64,000 bases of DNA from Vreelandella jeotgali Hwa (GCF_000334215.1 NZ_AMQY01000011.1:124001-188000); one strand, 5' to 3'; positions 8,971 through 18,924 are shown, counted from the stretch's first letter. A program made the numbers and translations. The notes: a model not told the origin generated them from the sequence alone.

Positions 8971-9843
8971 TCAGCTGTTTTCCATGCCGTCGCGTGAGGC
9001 GTCGTCGACCAGGCGCAGGGACAGATCCACGGCCTTGATGTCCTTGGTGATGGCGCCGCTGGAAATGCAGTCGATACCCGTCTCGGCGATGGCCTTGAGC
9101 GTGGTGTCGTCCACGTTGCCCGAGGCTTCGAGCGTGGCGCGCCCCTGCGTGCGGGTCACGGCCCGGCGCAGGTCGTCCAGCGAGAAGTTGTCCAGCATGA
9201 CGGTATCGGCACCTGCGTCCAGCGCCTGGTCCAGCTCGTCGAGATTTTCCACCTCGACTTCCACGGTCAGCCCGCTTGCCAGCCGGCGCGCCTGATCCAC
9301 GGCCCCGGCAATCCCGCCGCAGGCGGCGATGTGATTTTCCTTGATCAAAAACGCATCCCAGAGCCCGGCACGATGGTTGCGGCCGCCGCCGCAGCTGACC
9401 GCGTACTTCTGCGCCAGGCGCAGGTTGGGCAGGGTTTTGCGCGTATCCAGCAGGCGAACGCCGGTGCCGTCGAGAAGGTCCACATAGCGACGGGTGGCCG
9501 TGGCCGTGGCCGATAGCGTCTGCAGCACGTTGAGCGAGGGACGCTCGCCGGTCAGCAGGCCGCGGGCCGGGCCTTCCAGTTCGAGAAAGCCTTGGCCGGC
9601 CGCCAGCCGGTCGCCGTCGGCGGCCTGCCAGTGGAGCCTGATGCGGCTATCCAGCCGGCGAAAAATCTCGTCGACCCAGGCAACCCCGCACAGCACGCAG
9701 GCTTCCCGGGTGATGACCTGCGCCCGGGCCCACTGCGTTTCGGGAATCAGCCCGGCGGTCACGTCGCCGGGCCCCAGGTCTTCGGCCAGCAGGTGGGCGG
9801 CGCTGGCGCGTATGTCTTCAGCGAGAGCTGTATCATGGTGCAT
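8971..9843 (-). CDS. nadC: Nicotinate-nucleotide pyrophosphorylase (carboxylating)
   Basis: NadC (quinolinate phosphoribosyltransferase) turns quinolinate and PRPP into nicotinate mononucleotide, the step after NadA. The protein has 290 residues from the ATG at 9843, supported by GGAAGG 9 nt upstream; the open frame runs on to 9993 through a repeat-coded Ala/Ile/Leu stretch that I regard as non-coding. Motifs seen are [26 protein letters not shown] and LIKENHI. The length is standard. It is divergent from ampD, the usual gammaproteobacterial neighbour. Confidence 0.96.
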   Translation of the reverse strand: MHHDTALAEDIRASAAHLLAEDLGPGDVTAGLIPETQWARAQVITREACVLCGVAWVDEIFRRLDSRIRLHWQAADGDRLAAGQGFLELEGPARGLLTGERPSLNVLQTLSATATATRRYVDLLDGTGVRLLDTRKTLPNLRLAQKYAVSCGGGRNHRAGLWDAFLIKENHIAACGGIAGAVDQARRLASGLTVEVEVENLDELDQALDAGADTVMLDNFSLDDLRRAVTRTQGRATLEASGNVDDTTLKAIAETGIDCISSGAITKDIKAVDLSLRLVDDASRDGMENS

Positions 9844-9927
9844 AGTGGCGGGCCTTCCAGCAGAGAACAGAAACGGGTTGGCCGGCATTATAGCCCACTG
9901 CGGCGCGGGAAAAAGGCCTGCAAGCAG

Positions 9928-9972
9928 AGCAATCGCCGCCAGGGCAATCGTAGCCAGAGCAATCGCTGCCAG
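9928..9972. repeat. Tandem repeat, 3 x 15 nt
   Basis: AGCAATCGCCGCCAG, GGCAATCGTAGCCAG and AGCAATCGCTGCCAG lie back to back at 9928, 9943 and 9958. The array is in the nadC-ampD divergent region and could affect promoter spacing for either gene. Confidence 0.93.
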
Positions 9973-10024
9973 GTACCGGGATGAGCAGTCCACAGGTCAG
10001 GAAAAGGGAAAAACAGGAGACGGC

Positions 10025-10627
10025 ATGAGCGAAGTCGGAAGCGAAGCGGGGCGCTGGACGCAGGCGCGTTGGGTGGCATCCCCCAACGCTGATGAACGGC
10101 CGACCGGCGAGGTATCGCTGGTAGTGCTGCATGCCATCAGCCTGCCGCCGGGGGCGTTCGGCGGCGATGCCGTCGAAGCACTGTTTACCAACCGCCTGGA
10201 TAGCGGCGCGCACCCGTTTTTTGCCCGCCTTGCCGGAGTACATGTCTCGGCGCACTTTCTGATTCGGCGCGACGGCGAGTGCGTGCAGTTTGTCGAGCCC
10301 GAACGCCGCGCCTGGCATGCCGGGCGCTCGTACTGGCGGGACCCGCGAACAGGCGATACGCGTCGGGCGCTCAACGATTTTGCCGTGGGCATCGAGCTGG
10401 AAGGAGACGACGAGACGCCGTTTGCCCGCGCCCAGTACGCGACGCTGGCGGCGCTGCTGGTCTGGCTGATGGCGCGCTATCCGGCGCTGGATACAACCCG
10501 CATTACCGGTCATGCTTATGTAGCGCCGCTACGCAAGACCGATCCCGGACCCGCGTTTGACTGGGCATACGGCTTTCAGCAGCTGTATCGGCACCCGGAG
10601 TGGAGCGCATTGAAAAGGTGGCAGTAA
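10025..10627 (+). CDS. ampD: 1,6-anhydro-N-acetylmuramyl-L-alanine amidase AmpD
   Basis: AmpD is a cytosolic zinc amidase that strips the peptide from anhydro-muropeptides during cell-wall recycling. In species with an AmpR/AmpC system its loss induces beta-lactamase; no ampR or ampC is seen here. The protein has 200 residues from the ATG at 10025 (GGAGA upstream). The zinc ligands are His36, His163 and Asp173, with acidic Glu124 in GIELEG. The usual GHSDIAP segment is changed to GHAYVAP, and RKTDPGP follows as expected. The stop codon lies inside a terminator-like hairpin. Confidence 0.93.
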   Translation: MSEVGSEAGRWTQARWVASPNADERPTGEVSLVVLHAISLPPGAFGGDAVEALFTNRLDSGAHPFFARLAGVHVSAHFLIRRDGECVQFVEPERRAWHAGRSYWRDPRTGDTRRALNDFAVGIELEGDDETPFARAQYATLAALLVWLMARYPALDTTRITGHAYVAPLRKTDPGPAFDWAYGFQQLYRHPEWSALKRWQ

Positions 10628-10646
10628 GTAGTTTAGCTACTTATTT
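10625..10646 (+). terminator. Terminator-like hairpin at the ampD stop codon
   Basis: TAAGTAG (10625-10631, including the stop codon) pairs with CTACTTA (10637-10643) around a 5-nt loop, followed by TTTG. The stem is A/T-rich and only 7 bp, so strength is moderate. Confidence 0.55.
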
Positions 10647-10662
10647 GTCAATTTATAACGTA

Positions 10663-10678
10663 AAAGCGTTAACGCTTT
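10663..10678. promoter_or_regulatory. 16-bp perfect palindrome upstream of aceE
   Basis: AAAGCGTTAACGCTTT is fully self-complementary and lies about 100 nt upstream of the candidate aceE promoter. This suits a dimeric regulator. It does not have the TGGTnnnACCA form of PdhR sites. The regulator is unknown. Confidence 0.5.
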
Positions 10679-10770
10679 GAATATCACCGTTATTGCCCGA
10701 TGTGGCGGGCAGGAAGCCGGCAGTTTGTCAACGCGGTGATTGGCAGCGCTCGGGGTTTGCGGTATGGTTT

Positions 10771-10801
10771 TTGACAGCCAGCAACGTTTTTTTGCTATCT
10801 T
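10771..10801 (+). promoter_or_regulatory. Candidate sigma70 promoter of aceE-aceF
   Basis: A perfect -35 TTGACA (10771-10776) is followed after 19 nt by TATCTT (10796-10801), across a T-rich spacer. The spacing is long for sigma70, so this is only a candidate. The imperfect palindrome at 10804-10818 would overlap the start-site region. Confidence 0.45.
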
Positions 10802-10803
10802 TG

Positions 10804-10818
10804 TGTAGATTTACTACA
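10804..10818. promoter_or_regulatory. Inverted repeat next to the aceE promoter candidate
   Basis: TGTAG (10804-10808) and CTACA (10814-10818) flank a 5-nt spacer immediately downstream of the candidate -10. The position suits a repressor operator, but the short arms could arise by chance. Confidence 0.35.
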
Positions 10819-10845
10819 TTTTGCCGAACGCTGCGTCTTGAATGT

Positions 10846-10863
10846 AGAATGGATTTCCATTCT
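10846..10863. promoter_or_regulatory. 18-bp inverted repeat in the aceE leader
   Basis: AGAATGGA (10846-10853) and TCCATTCT (10856-10863) are exact complements around a 2-bp centre. It is placed 117 nt before the aceE start and downstream of the promoter candidate. The short centre favours a protein-binding operator over an RNA hairpin. Confidence 0.5.
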
Positions 10864-10979
10864 GCGCTGCAAGGCGCACCGACGGACCAAGGCCTGTGGT
10901 GGCACGACGACTGCCGCGGCCGCCCGGGCCCCGGGGTTCGCGGGGTCAATGTCATTTATCGTCATTCGGAGACACATCC

Positions 10980-13661
10980 ATGAGTCTGGAGACACGAGAA
11001 GATCTCGACCCGGTCGAGTCCACGGAGTGGCTTGAAGCCCTGGAGTCGGTGCTGGATCGTGAGGGTGAGGATCGTGCCCGCTACCTGCTGACCCGCCTGG
11101 CGGATCGTATGCGTCGGGACGGCAGCCAGGTGCCTTTCTCGGTGACAACCCCGCACCGCAACACCATTCCGCCACACCGCGAAGCGCCCATGCCGGGTGA
11201 CGCGTCCATGGAGCGCAAGATTCGTTCCCTGATCCGCTGGAACATGGCGGCGATGGTGACCCGCGCCAACCATGCCAACAAGGGCATCGGGGGCCACCTG
11301 GCCAGCTTCATGTCGTCGGCCACGCTGTACGACATAGGTTTCAACCATTTCTTCCGCGCGCCCGAGGGGGACCACGAAGGCGACCTGGTATTTATCCAGG
11401 GCCACAGCTCGCCGGGTATCTATGCGCGCTCCTTCCTGGAAGGTCGCCTGACCGAAGAGCAGATGGACAAGTTCCGCCAGGAAGTCGACGGCGGCCTGTC
11501 GTCCTATCCGCACCCCTGGCTGATGCCGGACTACTGGCAGCTGCCCACCGTGTCCATGGGGCTGGGGCCGATCATGGCCATCTACCAGGCCCACGTCATG
11601 CGCTACCTGCATCAGCGCGGGCTGAAGGACATGCAGGATCGTCAGGTCTGGGCATTCCTCGGCGACGGCGAGTGCGACGAGCCGGAGACGCTGGGCGCCA
11701 TTCACCTCGCCAGCCGCGAGAAGCTCGATAACCTGAACTTCGTCATCAACTGTAACCTGCAGCGTCTGGATGGCCCGGTGCGCGGCAACTCGCGCATCAT
11801 GGACGAGCTCGAAGGCGTGTTCCGCGGCGCCGGCTGGAACGTGATCAAGGTGGTCTGGGGCCGCTTCTGGGACACCATGTTCGAGCAGGACAACAAGGGC
11901 GTGCTGCAAAAGCGCATGGACGAAGCCGTCGACGGCGAATACCAGAACTACAAGTCTTTGGGCGGCGCCTATACCCGGGAGCACTTTTTCGGCAAGTATC
12001 CCGAAACGGCCAAAATGGTCGAGAACCTGTCGGATGACGATATCTTCCGGCTCAACCGCGGCGGCCACGACCCCTACAAGGTGTACGCGGCCTACCACGA
12101 GGCGTTCCACAACGCCAACGGTCGCCCCACCGTGATTCTCGCGCATACCGTCAAGGGCTACGGTCTGACGGCCGAGGGCGGTGAAGCCGATAACGAGGCG
12201 CACCAGGTCAAGGCCATCGACGATCCGGATGTGCTCAAGAAATTCCGCGACCGCTTCGATATCCCGCTCACCGACGAGCAGATCGAAAACGAGATGCCGT
12301 ACTACAAGCCGGCCGAAGACTCGCCGGAAATGAAGTACATGCATCTGCAGCGTGAGCGTCTGGGCGGCTATCTGCCGGCGCGGCGCCGCGATTTCGAGGC
12401 CGTCGACATTCCCGGGCTCGACGACAAGATCTTTGCCTCGCAGACCGGCGGCTCGAAGGGCCGCGAAGTGTCCACGACCATGGCCTTCGTGCGCATCCTC
12501 AACGGCCTGGTCAAGAACAAGAGCTTTGGCAAGCAGGTAGTGCCCATTGTCCCCGACGAGGCGCGTACCTTCGGCATGGAAGGCATGTTCCGTCAGCTGG
12601 GCATTTATTCCGCCGGCGGCCAGAAGTACGAGCCCATGGACAAGGGCCAGCTGATGTTCTATCGCGAGGACACCGCCGGCCAGGTGCTGGAAGAAGGCAT
12701 CACCGAAGCGGGCGCGATGTCGTCCTGGATCGCGGCGGCCACGTCCTACTCCAACCACGGCCTGCCGCTGCTGCCGTTTTACATCTATTATTCGATGTTC
12801 GGCTTCCAGCGTATCGGCGATCTGGCCTGGGCGGCCGGCGATATGCAGGCGCGCGGCTTCATGGTCGGCGGCACCGCCGGGCGTACCACGCTCAACGGCG
12901 AAGGCCTGCAGCACCAGGACGGTCACAGCCTGGTGCAGGCGTCGACCATTCCCAACTGCCGCAGCTACGACCCGACCTATGCCCATGAGATAGCGGTCAT
13001 CCTGCAGGACGGTCTGAAGCGTATGTATACCGACAAGGAAAACTGCTTCTACTACCTGACCGTGATGAACGAAAACTACGAGCATCCCGCGCTGGATGAG
13101 GTGCCGGCCGACGATATCGTCAAGGGCCTGTACCGGCTGCGCGAGACCCAGGGCAAGAAGGGCAAGGGCCACGTTCAGCTGCTGGGCTCCGGCACCATCC
13201 TGCGCGAGGTCGAAGCGGCAGCCGAGCTGCTCGCCGAGGACTGGGGCGTGGGCAGCGATATATGGAGTGCCACCAGTTTCAACGAGCTGCGCCGTGAAGC
13301 CCTCGAGATCGACCGTCAGGCGTTTCTCAAGCCCGATGACGAGCCGCTCAAGCCGCATGTGACCGCGTGTCTCGAAGGCCATGCAGGGCCGGCCATCGCC
13401 GCGACCGACTACATGAAACTTTACGCGGACCAGGTGCGCGCCTGGGTGCCGACGGATTATCATGTCCTCGGTACCGACGGCTACGGCCGTTCCGATACCC
13501 GTGAGAAGCTGCGTTACTTCTTCGAGGTGGATCGCTACTTCGTCACCGTGACGGCGCTGAAAGCGCTGGCCGACCGTGGCGACATCGACCGCAAGGTCGT
13601 GGGCGAGGCGCTCGGGAAGTATGGCATCGATGCCGACAAGCCCAACCCGCTGACCAGCTGA
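10980..13661 (+). CDS. aceE: Pyruvate dehydrogenase E1 component, homodimeric type
   Basis: AceE is the thiamine-diphosphate-dependent E1 subunit that decarboxylates pyruvate and acetylates the lipoyl groups of AceF. The protein has 893 residues from the ATG at 10980, with CGGAGA upstream; this matches the E. coli homodimeric E1 (887). The thiamine/Mg2+ motif appears as GDGECDEPE, ending with NFVINCNLQ. Segments such as HFFRAPEGDHEGDLVFIQGH and YYLTVMNENYEHP are typical of the family. It is followed at 61 nt by aceF. A dihydrolipoamide dehydrogenase gene is not in the window. Confidence 0.98.
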   Translation: MSLETREDLDPVESTEWLEALESVLDREGEDRARYLLTRLADRMRRDGSQVPFSVTTPHRNTIPPHREAPMPGDASMERKIRSLIRWNMAAMVTRANHANKGIGGHLASFMSSATLYDIGFNHFFRAPEGDHEGDLVFIQGHSSPGIYARSFLEGRLTEEQMDKFRQEVDGGLSSYPHPWLMPDYWQLPTVSMGLGPIMAIYQAHVMRYLHQRGLKDMQDRQVWAFLGDGECDEPETLGAIHLASREKLDNLNFVINCNLQRLDGPVRGNSRIMDELEGVFRGAGWNVIKVVWGRFWDTMFEQDNKGVLQKRMDEAVDGEYQNYKSLGGAYTREHFFGKYPETAKMVENLSDDDIFRLNRGGHDPYKVYAAYHEAFHNANGRPTVILAHTVKGYGLTAEGGEADNEAHQVKAIDDPDVLKKFRDRFDIPLTDEQIENEMPYYKPAEDSPEMKYMHLQRERLGGYLPARRRDFEAVDIPGLDDKIFASQTGGSKGREVSTTMAFVRILNGLVKNKSFGKQVVPIVPDEARTFGMEGMFRQLGIYSAGGQKYEPMDKGQLMFYREDTAGQVLEEGITEAGAMSSWIAAATSYSNHGLPLLPFYIYYSMFGFQRIGDLAWAAGDMQARGFMVGGTAGRTTLNGEGLQHQDGHSLVQASTIPNCRSYDPTYAHEIAVILQDGLKRMYTDKENCFYYLTVMNENYEHPALDEVPADDIVKGLYRLRETQGKKGKGHVQLLGSGTILREVEAAAELLAEDWGVGSDIWSATSFNELRREALEIDRQAFLKPDDEPLKPHVTACLEGHAGPAIAATDYMKLYADQVRAWVPTDYHVLGTDGYGRSDTREKLRYFFEVDRYFVTVTALKALADRGDIDRKVVGEALGKYGIDADKPNPLTS

Positions 13662-13722
13662 TCCGCTGCCCGGCGGGGCGTTGGACCCCGCCGGCCCGAC
13701 CCGATTTGGAAGGAGCGCGACC

Positions 13723-15759
13723 TTGAGTAGCGAAAACATCAAAGTGCCCGACATCGGCGGCGATGAGGTAGAAATCATCGAAATTGCGGTGTCGGAAGGC
13801 GACGTCATCGAAGCGGAAGACGCGCTGATCACTCTCGAATCCGACAAGGCCAGCATGGATGTGCCGTCGCCCAAGGGTGGCAAGGTACGTCAGGTGCTGG
13901 TGAAGGAAGGCGATACGGTGTCCGAAGGCGACGACATCGTTGCCCTGGAAGTTGAAGGCGGCAGCGATGCCGGCGACGACTCGGCCGACGAAGCCCCGGC
14001 ACAGGAAAAGGCTCCGTCACAGGAAAAAGCCCCGGCGAAGGAAGAAACGCCGAAGCAGGAAGAGGCGCCCGGCAAGGACGCCGCCCCTGCCCCGGCCGCC
14101 GGCGGCAAGCAGACCGTTGACGTCAAGGTGCCCGATATCGGCGACAGCGCCGAGATCATCGAAGTCACCGTCAGCGAAGGCGATGACGTCGAGGCCGAGG
14201 ACGCGCTGATTACGCTGGAGTCCGACAAGGCCTCGATGGACGTGCCCAGCCCCCATACCGGCAAGCTGGTATCGCTGACCGTCAAGGAAGGCGACAGCGT
14301 CGCCGAAGGCGATGTGATCGGCCGGATGGAAATCGAAGGTGCCGATGACGCCGCGCCGGCGGAAAATGCCCCGGCAGAAGCGCCGGCATCAGAGCAGGCC
14401 GCACCGGCGGCGCCCGAAGCCGAGGCGCCGGCCGCTGACGCACCGGCCGGCGGCGCGCCGCAGCGTCAGGAAATCCGCGTGCCGGATATCGGTGACAGCG
14501 CCGAAATCATCGAAATCGCCGTCAGCGAAGGCGACGAGGTGGAAGAAGAAGACGCGCTGATCACGCTGGAATCCGACAAGGCCTCCATGGACGTGCCCAG
14601 CCCCTACAAGGGCAAGCTTGTGGATATCGCCGTCAAGGAAGGCGACAGCGTCTCCGAAGGCGACGTTATCGGCACGGTGGAAACGGCGGGCAGCGGTCCT
14701 CAACCGGTAGCGGAAAAGCCCGCTGCGGAAGCGGAACAACCCGCCGCCGCGCCGGCACCGCAAACAAGCCGGCCCGCGACGGGCTCTCCGAGCCCCGAGG
14801 CTCAGGTCGCCAGTGCGGCGCCGGAACACAACGGCAAGCGTGTTCACGCCGGTCCCGCCGTGCGCATGCTGGCGCGCGAGTTCGGTGTGGATCTGGCTCA
14901 GGTGCCGCCCACCGGGCCCAAGGGCCGCGTGCTGAAGGAAGACGTGCAGTCGTTCGTCAAGAGCGCGCTCTCCGGCTCCGGCGAAACGTCGACTTCCGGC
15001 CAGGCGGCAGCCACCGGCGGCAGCGGTATTCCGCCGATCCCCGATGTGGACTTCAGCCAGTTCGGCGAGGTGGAAGAGAAGCCCATGGGGCGCCTGATGA
15101 AAATGGGTGCCAACAACCTGCACCGCAGCTGGGTCAACGTGCCCCATGTGACGCAGTTCGACGATGCCGACATCACCGAGCTGGAAGCCTTCCGCAAGTC
15201 GATGAAGGCCGAGGCTGAAGCCCAGGGCGCGAAGCTGACGCCGCTGCCGTTCCTGGTCAAGGCGTGCGCCTTTGCGCTCAAGCAGTTCCCGCAGTTCAAC
15301 GTCAGCCTCAAGAGCGACGGCGAAACCCTGGTGGTGAAAAAGTACGTCCACATCGGCATCGCCGTGGATACGCCCGATGGCCTGATGGTACCGGTAGTGC
15401 GCAATGCCGACCGCAAATCGCTGCTGGAGCTGGCCCGGGAAATGGGCGAGCTGGGCCAGAAAGCCCAGAACAAGAAGCTCAAGCGCGAGGACATGAGCGG
15501 TGGCTGCTTTACGATCTCCAGCCTGGGCTCGATTGGCGGAACGGCGTTTACGCCCATCGTCAACGCCCCGGAAGTGGCTATTCTGGGGGTTTCCAAAGCG
15601 CAAATGCAGCCGGTATGGGACGGCGCGGAGTTCCAGCCGCGTCTGATGATGCCGCTGTCGCTGTCCTACGACCACCGTGCCGTCAACGGAGCCGACGCCG
15701 CGCGCTTCACGGCGTTTCTGGCCAACGTGCTGACCGATATACGGCGCCTGCTGCTGTAA
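13723..15759 (+). CDS. aceF: Pyruvate dehydrogenase E2 (dihydrolipoamide acetyltransferase), three lipoyl domains
   Basis: AceF is the structural core of the pyruvate dehydrogenase complex and transfers acetyl groups to CoA. It has 678 residues from a TTG at 13723, chosen because AAGGAG (13710-13715) lies 7 nt upstream and the lipoyl fold starts right after. Three lipoyl domains follow, each with DKASMDVPSP and lipoyl lysines at 42, 169 and 286, linked by Ala/Pro/Glu-rich hinges. The peripheral-subunit-binding domain is at about 375-412 and the catalytic domain from about 440. The active site is SYDHRAVNG with His651; Asn655 stands where E. coli has Asp, as in Pseudomonas-type E2. Confidence 0.97.
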   Translation: MSSENIKVPDIGGDEVEIIEIAVSEGDVIEAEDALITLESDKASMDVPSPKGGKVRQVLVKEGDTVSEGDDIVALEVEGGSDAGDDSADEAPAQEKAPSQEKAPAKEETPKQEEAPGKDAAPAPAAGGKQTVDVKVPDIGDSAEIIEVTVSEGDDVEAEDALITLESDKASMDVPSPHTGKLVSLTVKEGDSVAEGDVIGRMEIEGADDAAPAENAPAEAPASEQAAPAAPEAEAPAADAPAGGAPQRQEIRVPDIGDSAEIIEIAVSEGDEVEEEDALITLESDKASMDVPSPYKGKLVDIAVKEGDSVSEGDVIGTVETAGSGPQPVAEKPAAEAEQPAAAPAPQTSRPATGSPSPEAQVASAAPEHNGKRVHAGPAVRMLAREFGVDLAQVPPTGPKGRVLKEDVQSFVKSALSGSGETSTSGQAAATGGSGIPPIPDVDFSQFGEVEEKPMGRLMKMGANNLHRSWVNVPHVTQFDDADITELEAFRKSMKAEAEAQGAKLTPLPFLVKACAFALKQFPQFNVSLKSDGETLVVKKYVHIGIAVDTPDGLMVPVVRNADRKSLLELAREMGELGQKAQNKKLKREDMSGGCFTISSLGSIGGTAFTPIVNAPEVAILGVSKAQMQPVWDGAEFQPRLMMPLSLSYDHRAVNGADAARFTAFLANVLTDIRRLLL

Positions 15760-15778
15760 GCGGTATGCGTCTCACGGC

Positions 15779-15812
15779 AACACAGACGGCGCCTGCGGGC
15801 GCCGTTTGTGTT
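15779..15812 (+). terminator. Strong hairpin terminator after aceF
   Basis: AACACAGACGGCGCC (15779-15793) pairs with GGCGCCGTTTGTGTT (15798-15812), 15 pairs with one G-T wobble and loop TGCG. The right arm is T-rich, so the A-rich left and T-rich right flanks work as a terminator for aceEF. Confidence 0.8.
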
Positions 15813-15996
15813 GGCAGCCGAGAAAAAGCGGTATCAGGCTTTTGGAGTGTTGTGTCACCCGTGAGTCGCCGTTATTGTCGAATGCTGTTTTTCCGCCATG
15901 TCTTTTCACTATAGTTTTCCCAGTAGTTTCCCATTATGTTTTGACGTCACCCGGCCAGTTACACCGATCCGGCGTGAATGATGGAAAATCAACTGA

Positions 15997-16691
<695 letters not shown>

Positions 16692-16692
<1 letters not shown>

Positions 16693-17414
16693 TGGCGCTC
16701 AACCTGCTTGCTCTGGACGCCTCATCGGGCGCCTGTTCGGCGGCTCTCCTGCGCCGCCAGGAGGGCCGTGATACCTGCCTGGCGCGTTTTGCCATGACCC
16801 CGCGCGAGCACACCCGGCGTTTGCTACCCATGGTCGATGAGGTGTTGGCCGAGGCCGGGCTGACCCCGGCCGAGCTGGATGCCGTGGCGTTCGGCCGGGG
16901 CCCGGGGTCGTTTACCGGGCTGCGGATTGCCGCCGGCGCCGCCCAGGGGCTGGCCTTCGGCCTGGACGTGCCGCTTTTGGGCGTGTCGACGCTGGAAGCG
17001 CTGGCGCTGCAGGCCGGGTCCCGCTTTGCCGCCGAGCGCGTGGCCACGCTGATCGACGCCCGCATGGGCGAAGTCTACGCGGGCTTTTGGCACTGCGCGG
17101 ACGGTGTGATAACGCCGCGGGGCGATGAAGCGGTCCTGGCGCCGGAGCAGCTGGTGCTGCCCGACGACGCGGACGGCGAAACGGCCGACCGCTGGGTTGC
17201 CGTGGGCTCCGGGCTGGCGCTTTATGAGCGCTTTGCCGCGCCGCTGGCGCAGCGTCTGGCGTTGCCGGCGACCGACGCCGAAGTGCTGGAGCCGCGCGCG
17301 GAAGACATGGCCCGGCTCGCGGCGCGGGATCTTGACGCCGGCGGGGGCCAGCCGGCGCACCGGGTTCAGCCGGTGTACCTGCGTAACGAGGTGGCGTGGA
17401 AAAAGCCGGCATGA
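16692..17414 (+). CDS. tsaB: tRNA threonylcarbamoyladenosine biosynthesis protein TsaB
   Basis: TsaB is the non-catalytic partner of TsaD in making t6A37 on ANN-decoding tRNAs. The protein has 240 residues. The N-terminus ([15 protein letters not shown]) is the first beta-hairpin of the ASKHA fold, and [13 protein letters not shown] is the family signature. The ATG at 16692 overlaps the adk stop as TAATG, and the gene ends in an ATGA overlap with rsmJ, so translation is probably coupled along adk-tsaB-rsmJ. Confidence 0.95.
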
Positions 17415-18151
17415 GCCCCGGAGGGAGCGACTCGGAGATTTCGACGGGGCGCGCTGCGCTGCCGTCGGGCATGGCGCTGGAGCAGCATGAACAAGGGCTG
17501 GTGCTGGTCGCGGATGAACAGCGCTACGGCAAGCCGCTGTACGTGGATTTTGTCGGCGGCAAGGCCGGCCACCGACGCCGCTTTGGCGGCGGGCGCGGCC
17601 AGCTGATTGCCCGGGCCTGCGGGCTGGCCAACGGCGTTACCCCCGGCGTGGTGGACGCTACCGCCGGGCTGGGGCGCGATGCCTTTGTGCTCGCCAGTCT
17701 GGGGGCGCCGGTGTTGCTGGTGGAACGCGTCGAGGCCATTGCGGCACTGTTGGCGGACGGGCTGGCGCGTGCTGCGCAGCATCCCGATACCTCTGCCATC
17801 GCTGCGCGCCTGCGGCTGGTGCCGGGCGATGCCGCCACCGAGCTTGCGGCGTTGGTCGCGGAGGCCGATGTGGCGCCGCAGGTGGTGCATCTCGACCCGA
17901 TGTTCCCCCATCGGGAAAAGTCCGCGCTGGTGAAAAAGGAGATGCGCCTGTTCCGCGAGCTCGCCGGCGACGATGCCGACGCGCCGCGCCTGCTGGAAGC
18001 CGCGCTGGACGTTGCGACCCACCGGGTGGTGGTCAAACGCCCGCGCAAGGCGCCGCCGGTGGACGGCCCGGCGGTAGCGCACTGCGTTGAGGGCAAAACC
18101 AGCCGCTACGATATTTACGTCCACCGTTCGCTGCGCCCCGGGCGGCGTTAA
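17411..18151 (+). CDS. rsmJ: 16S rRNA (guanine1516-N2)-methyltransferase RsmJ
   Basis: RsmJ (YhiQ) methylates G1516 of 16S rRNA with S-adenosylmethionine. The protein has 246 residues from the ATG at 17411, which overlaps the tsaB stop; a GTG 15 nt earlier is also possible. Family features are [20 protein letters not shown], the SAM loop [15 protein letters not shown], and the [18 protein letters not shown] segment with the catalytic DPxFP. The last gene of the adk operon, it converges on the UPF0149 gene with only 3 nt between stop codons. Confidence 0.95.
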   Translation: MSPGGSDSEISTGRAALPSGMALEQHEQGLVLVADEQRYGKPLYVDFVGGKAGHRRRFGGGRGQLIARACGLANGVTPGVVDATAGLGRDAFVLASLGAPVLLVERVEAIAALLADGLARAAQHPDTSAIAARLRLVPGDAATELAALVAEADVAPQVVHLDPMFPHREKSALVKKEMRLFRELAGDDADAPRLLEAALDVATHRVVVKRPRKAPPVDGPAVAHCVEGKTSRYDIYVHRSLRPGRR

Positions 18152-18154
18152 GCG

Positions 18155-18904
18155 TTAGCGGCGGGGTTTGCCCTTCGCCCGGGTCTTCGGCCGGGGTTTG
18201 GGCTTCTGGCTGCCCGATGTTTCCGGGGGCACGCGGTAGTGCAGGTAGAGGTCCAGCACCAGGTCGGGCAGCTGCGCGGTGAGCGCTTCGAGGCGTTGGG
18301 TATCGCCGGCCAGTTCGGCCATGTCGGCCTCGTCGTCAAACAGCCCGGAAAGCAGCATGAACGGCAGCAACAGGGTCGCGGCGGCTTCCTCGTCGTCGGC
18401 GAACCAGGCGCTTTCATCGCTGAATACGCCCTCCATGAAGCCGGCACACCAGTCACCGATCGGCGTTTCCTCGGGCGCGACGCCGTCCAGCACCAGCTCG
18501 AACGGCAGTTCGGGGAGCCGACCCTGTTCCAGCAGGGCAATGCCGTTGTCTTTCATGGCTCGCAGCACGCCGGTGATATCCTCGCGCTCGGCCGGGTCCT
18601 GGTAGTCGGGTTCGCCCTGAAAGAGCTCGGCAAGCCACTGGTCGTCGGGTATTTCGCCAGGGGCGACGGCCAGCGCCACCATGAAGCCGTGGGCGGAAAT
18701 CAGGTCCAGCGCGTCTTCGTCCACCCGACCGGAAGCGAGAAAATCATCCAGCCGCTCCAGGGCGTCATCGTCGACCAGAGGCGCCGGGGGCATGCCCTCG
18801 GGGGTACTCTCGTCAGGCGTCTGGTGGTTTGGACTCGAGCTCTTGTGAGCGTTGTGTTTGTGAGCGTTCCTGTGAGGGCCTTTGCGGGTAGCTTGCTGTG
18901 ACAT
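18155..18904 (-). CDS. UPF0149 (YecA/YgfB) family protein
   Basis: A 249-residue protein of the UPF0149 family, whose members are small helical proteins of poorly known function. The domain spans about residues 48-215, recognised by LDDFLAS, AHGFMVALAVAPGEIP and the ACAGFMEGVF-like segment WCAGFMEGVF. The first 40 residues are basic, His/Asn/Lys-rich and look disordered. The tail (KPKPRPKTRAKGKPRR) is strongly basic and replaces the SEC-C zinc motif found in E. coli YecA, so nucleic-acid or ribosome contact is conceivable. The ribosome-binding site is weak and the exact start is uncertain. A 3 x 18-nt repeat lies just upstream. Confidence 0.8.
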   Translation of the reverse strand: MSQQATRKGPHRNAHKHNAHKSSSPNHQTPDESTPEGMPPAPLVDDDALERLDDFLASGRVDEDALDLISAHGFMVALAVAPGEIPDDQWLAELFQGEPDYQDPAEREDITGVLRAMKDNGIALLEQGRLPELPFELVLDGVAPEETPIGDWCAGFMEGVFSDESAWFADDEEAAATLLLPFMLLSGLFDDEADMAELAGDTQRLEALTAQLPDLVLDLYLHYRVPPETSGSQKPKPRPKTRAKGKPRR

Positions 18905-18924
18905 CCGGGGTCTCGTGCGTTGGC

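Larger units (their letters stand above)
10628..10979. other. aceE leader and upstream region
   Basis: This 352-nt region holds the ampD terminator, three separate palindromes (10663-10678, 10804-10818, 10846-10863) and a candidate promoter (10771-10801). The layout suggests a regulated promoter with a long leader of about 170 nt before aceE. No coding frame is credible. Confidence 0.6.

Noticed and set aside
9844-9993. N-terminal extension of NadC with an Ala/Ile/Leu-rich stretch
   Set aside because: The extra 50 residues come from reading through the 3 x 15-nt repeat. The ATG at 9843 has a good ribosome-binding site and matches the family N-terminus.
10962-13883. Very long open frame on the minus strand opposite aceE and the aceF start
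   Set aside because: It is the antisense shadow of a highly biased GC-rich gene. It has no ribosome-binding site, no recognisable domain and a low-complexity Val/Gly/His/Arg composition.
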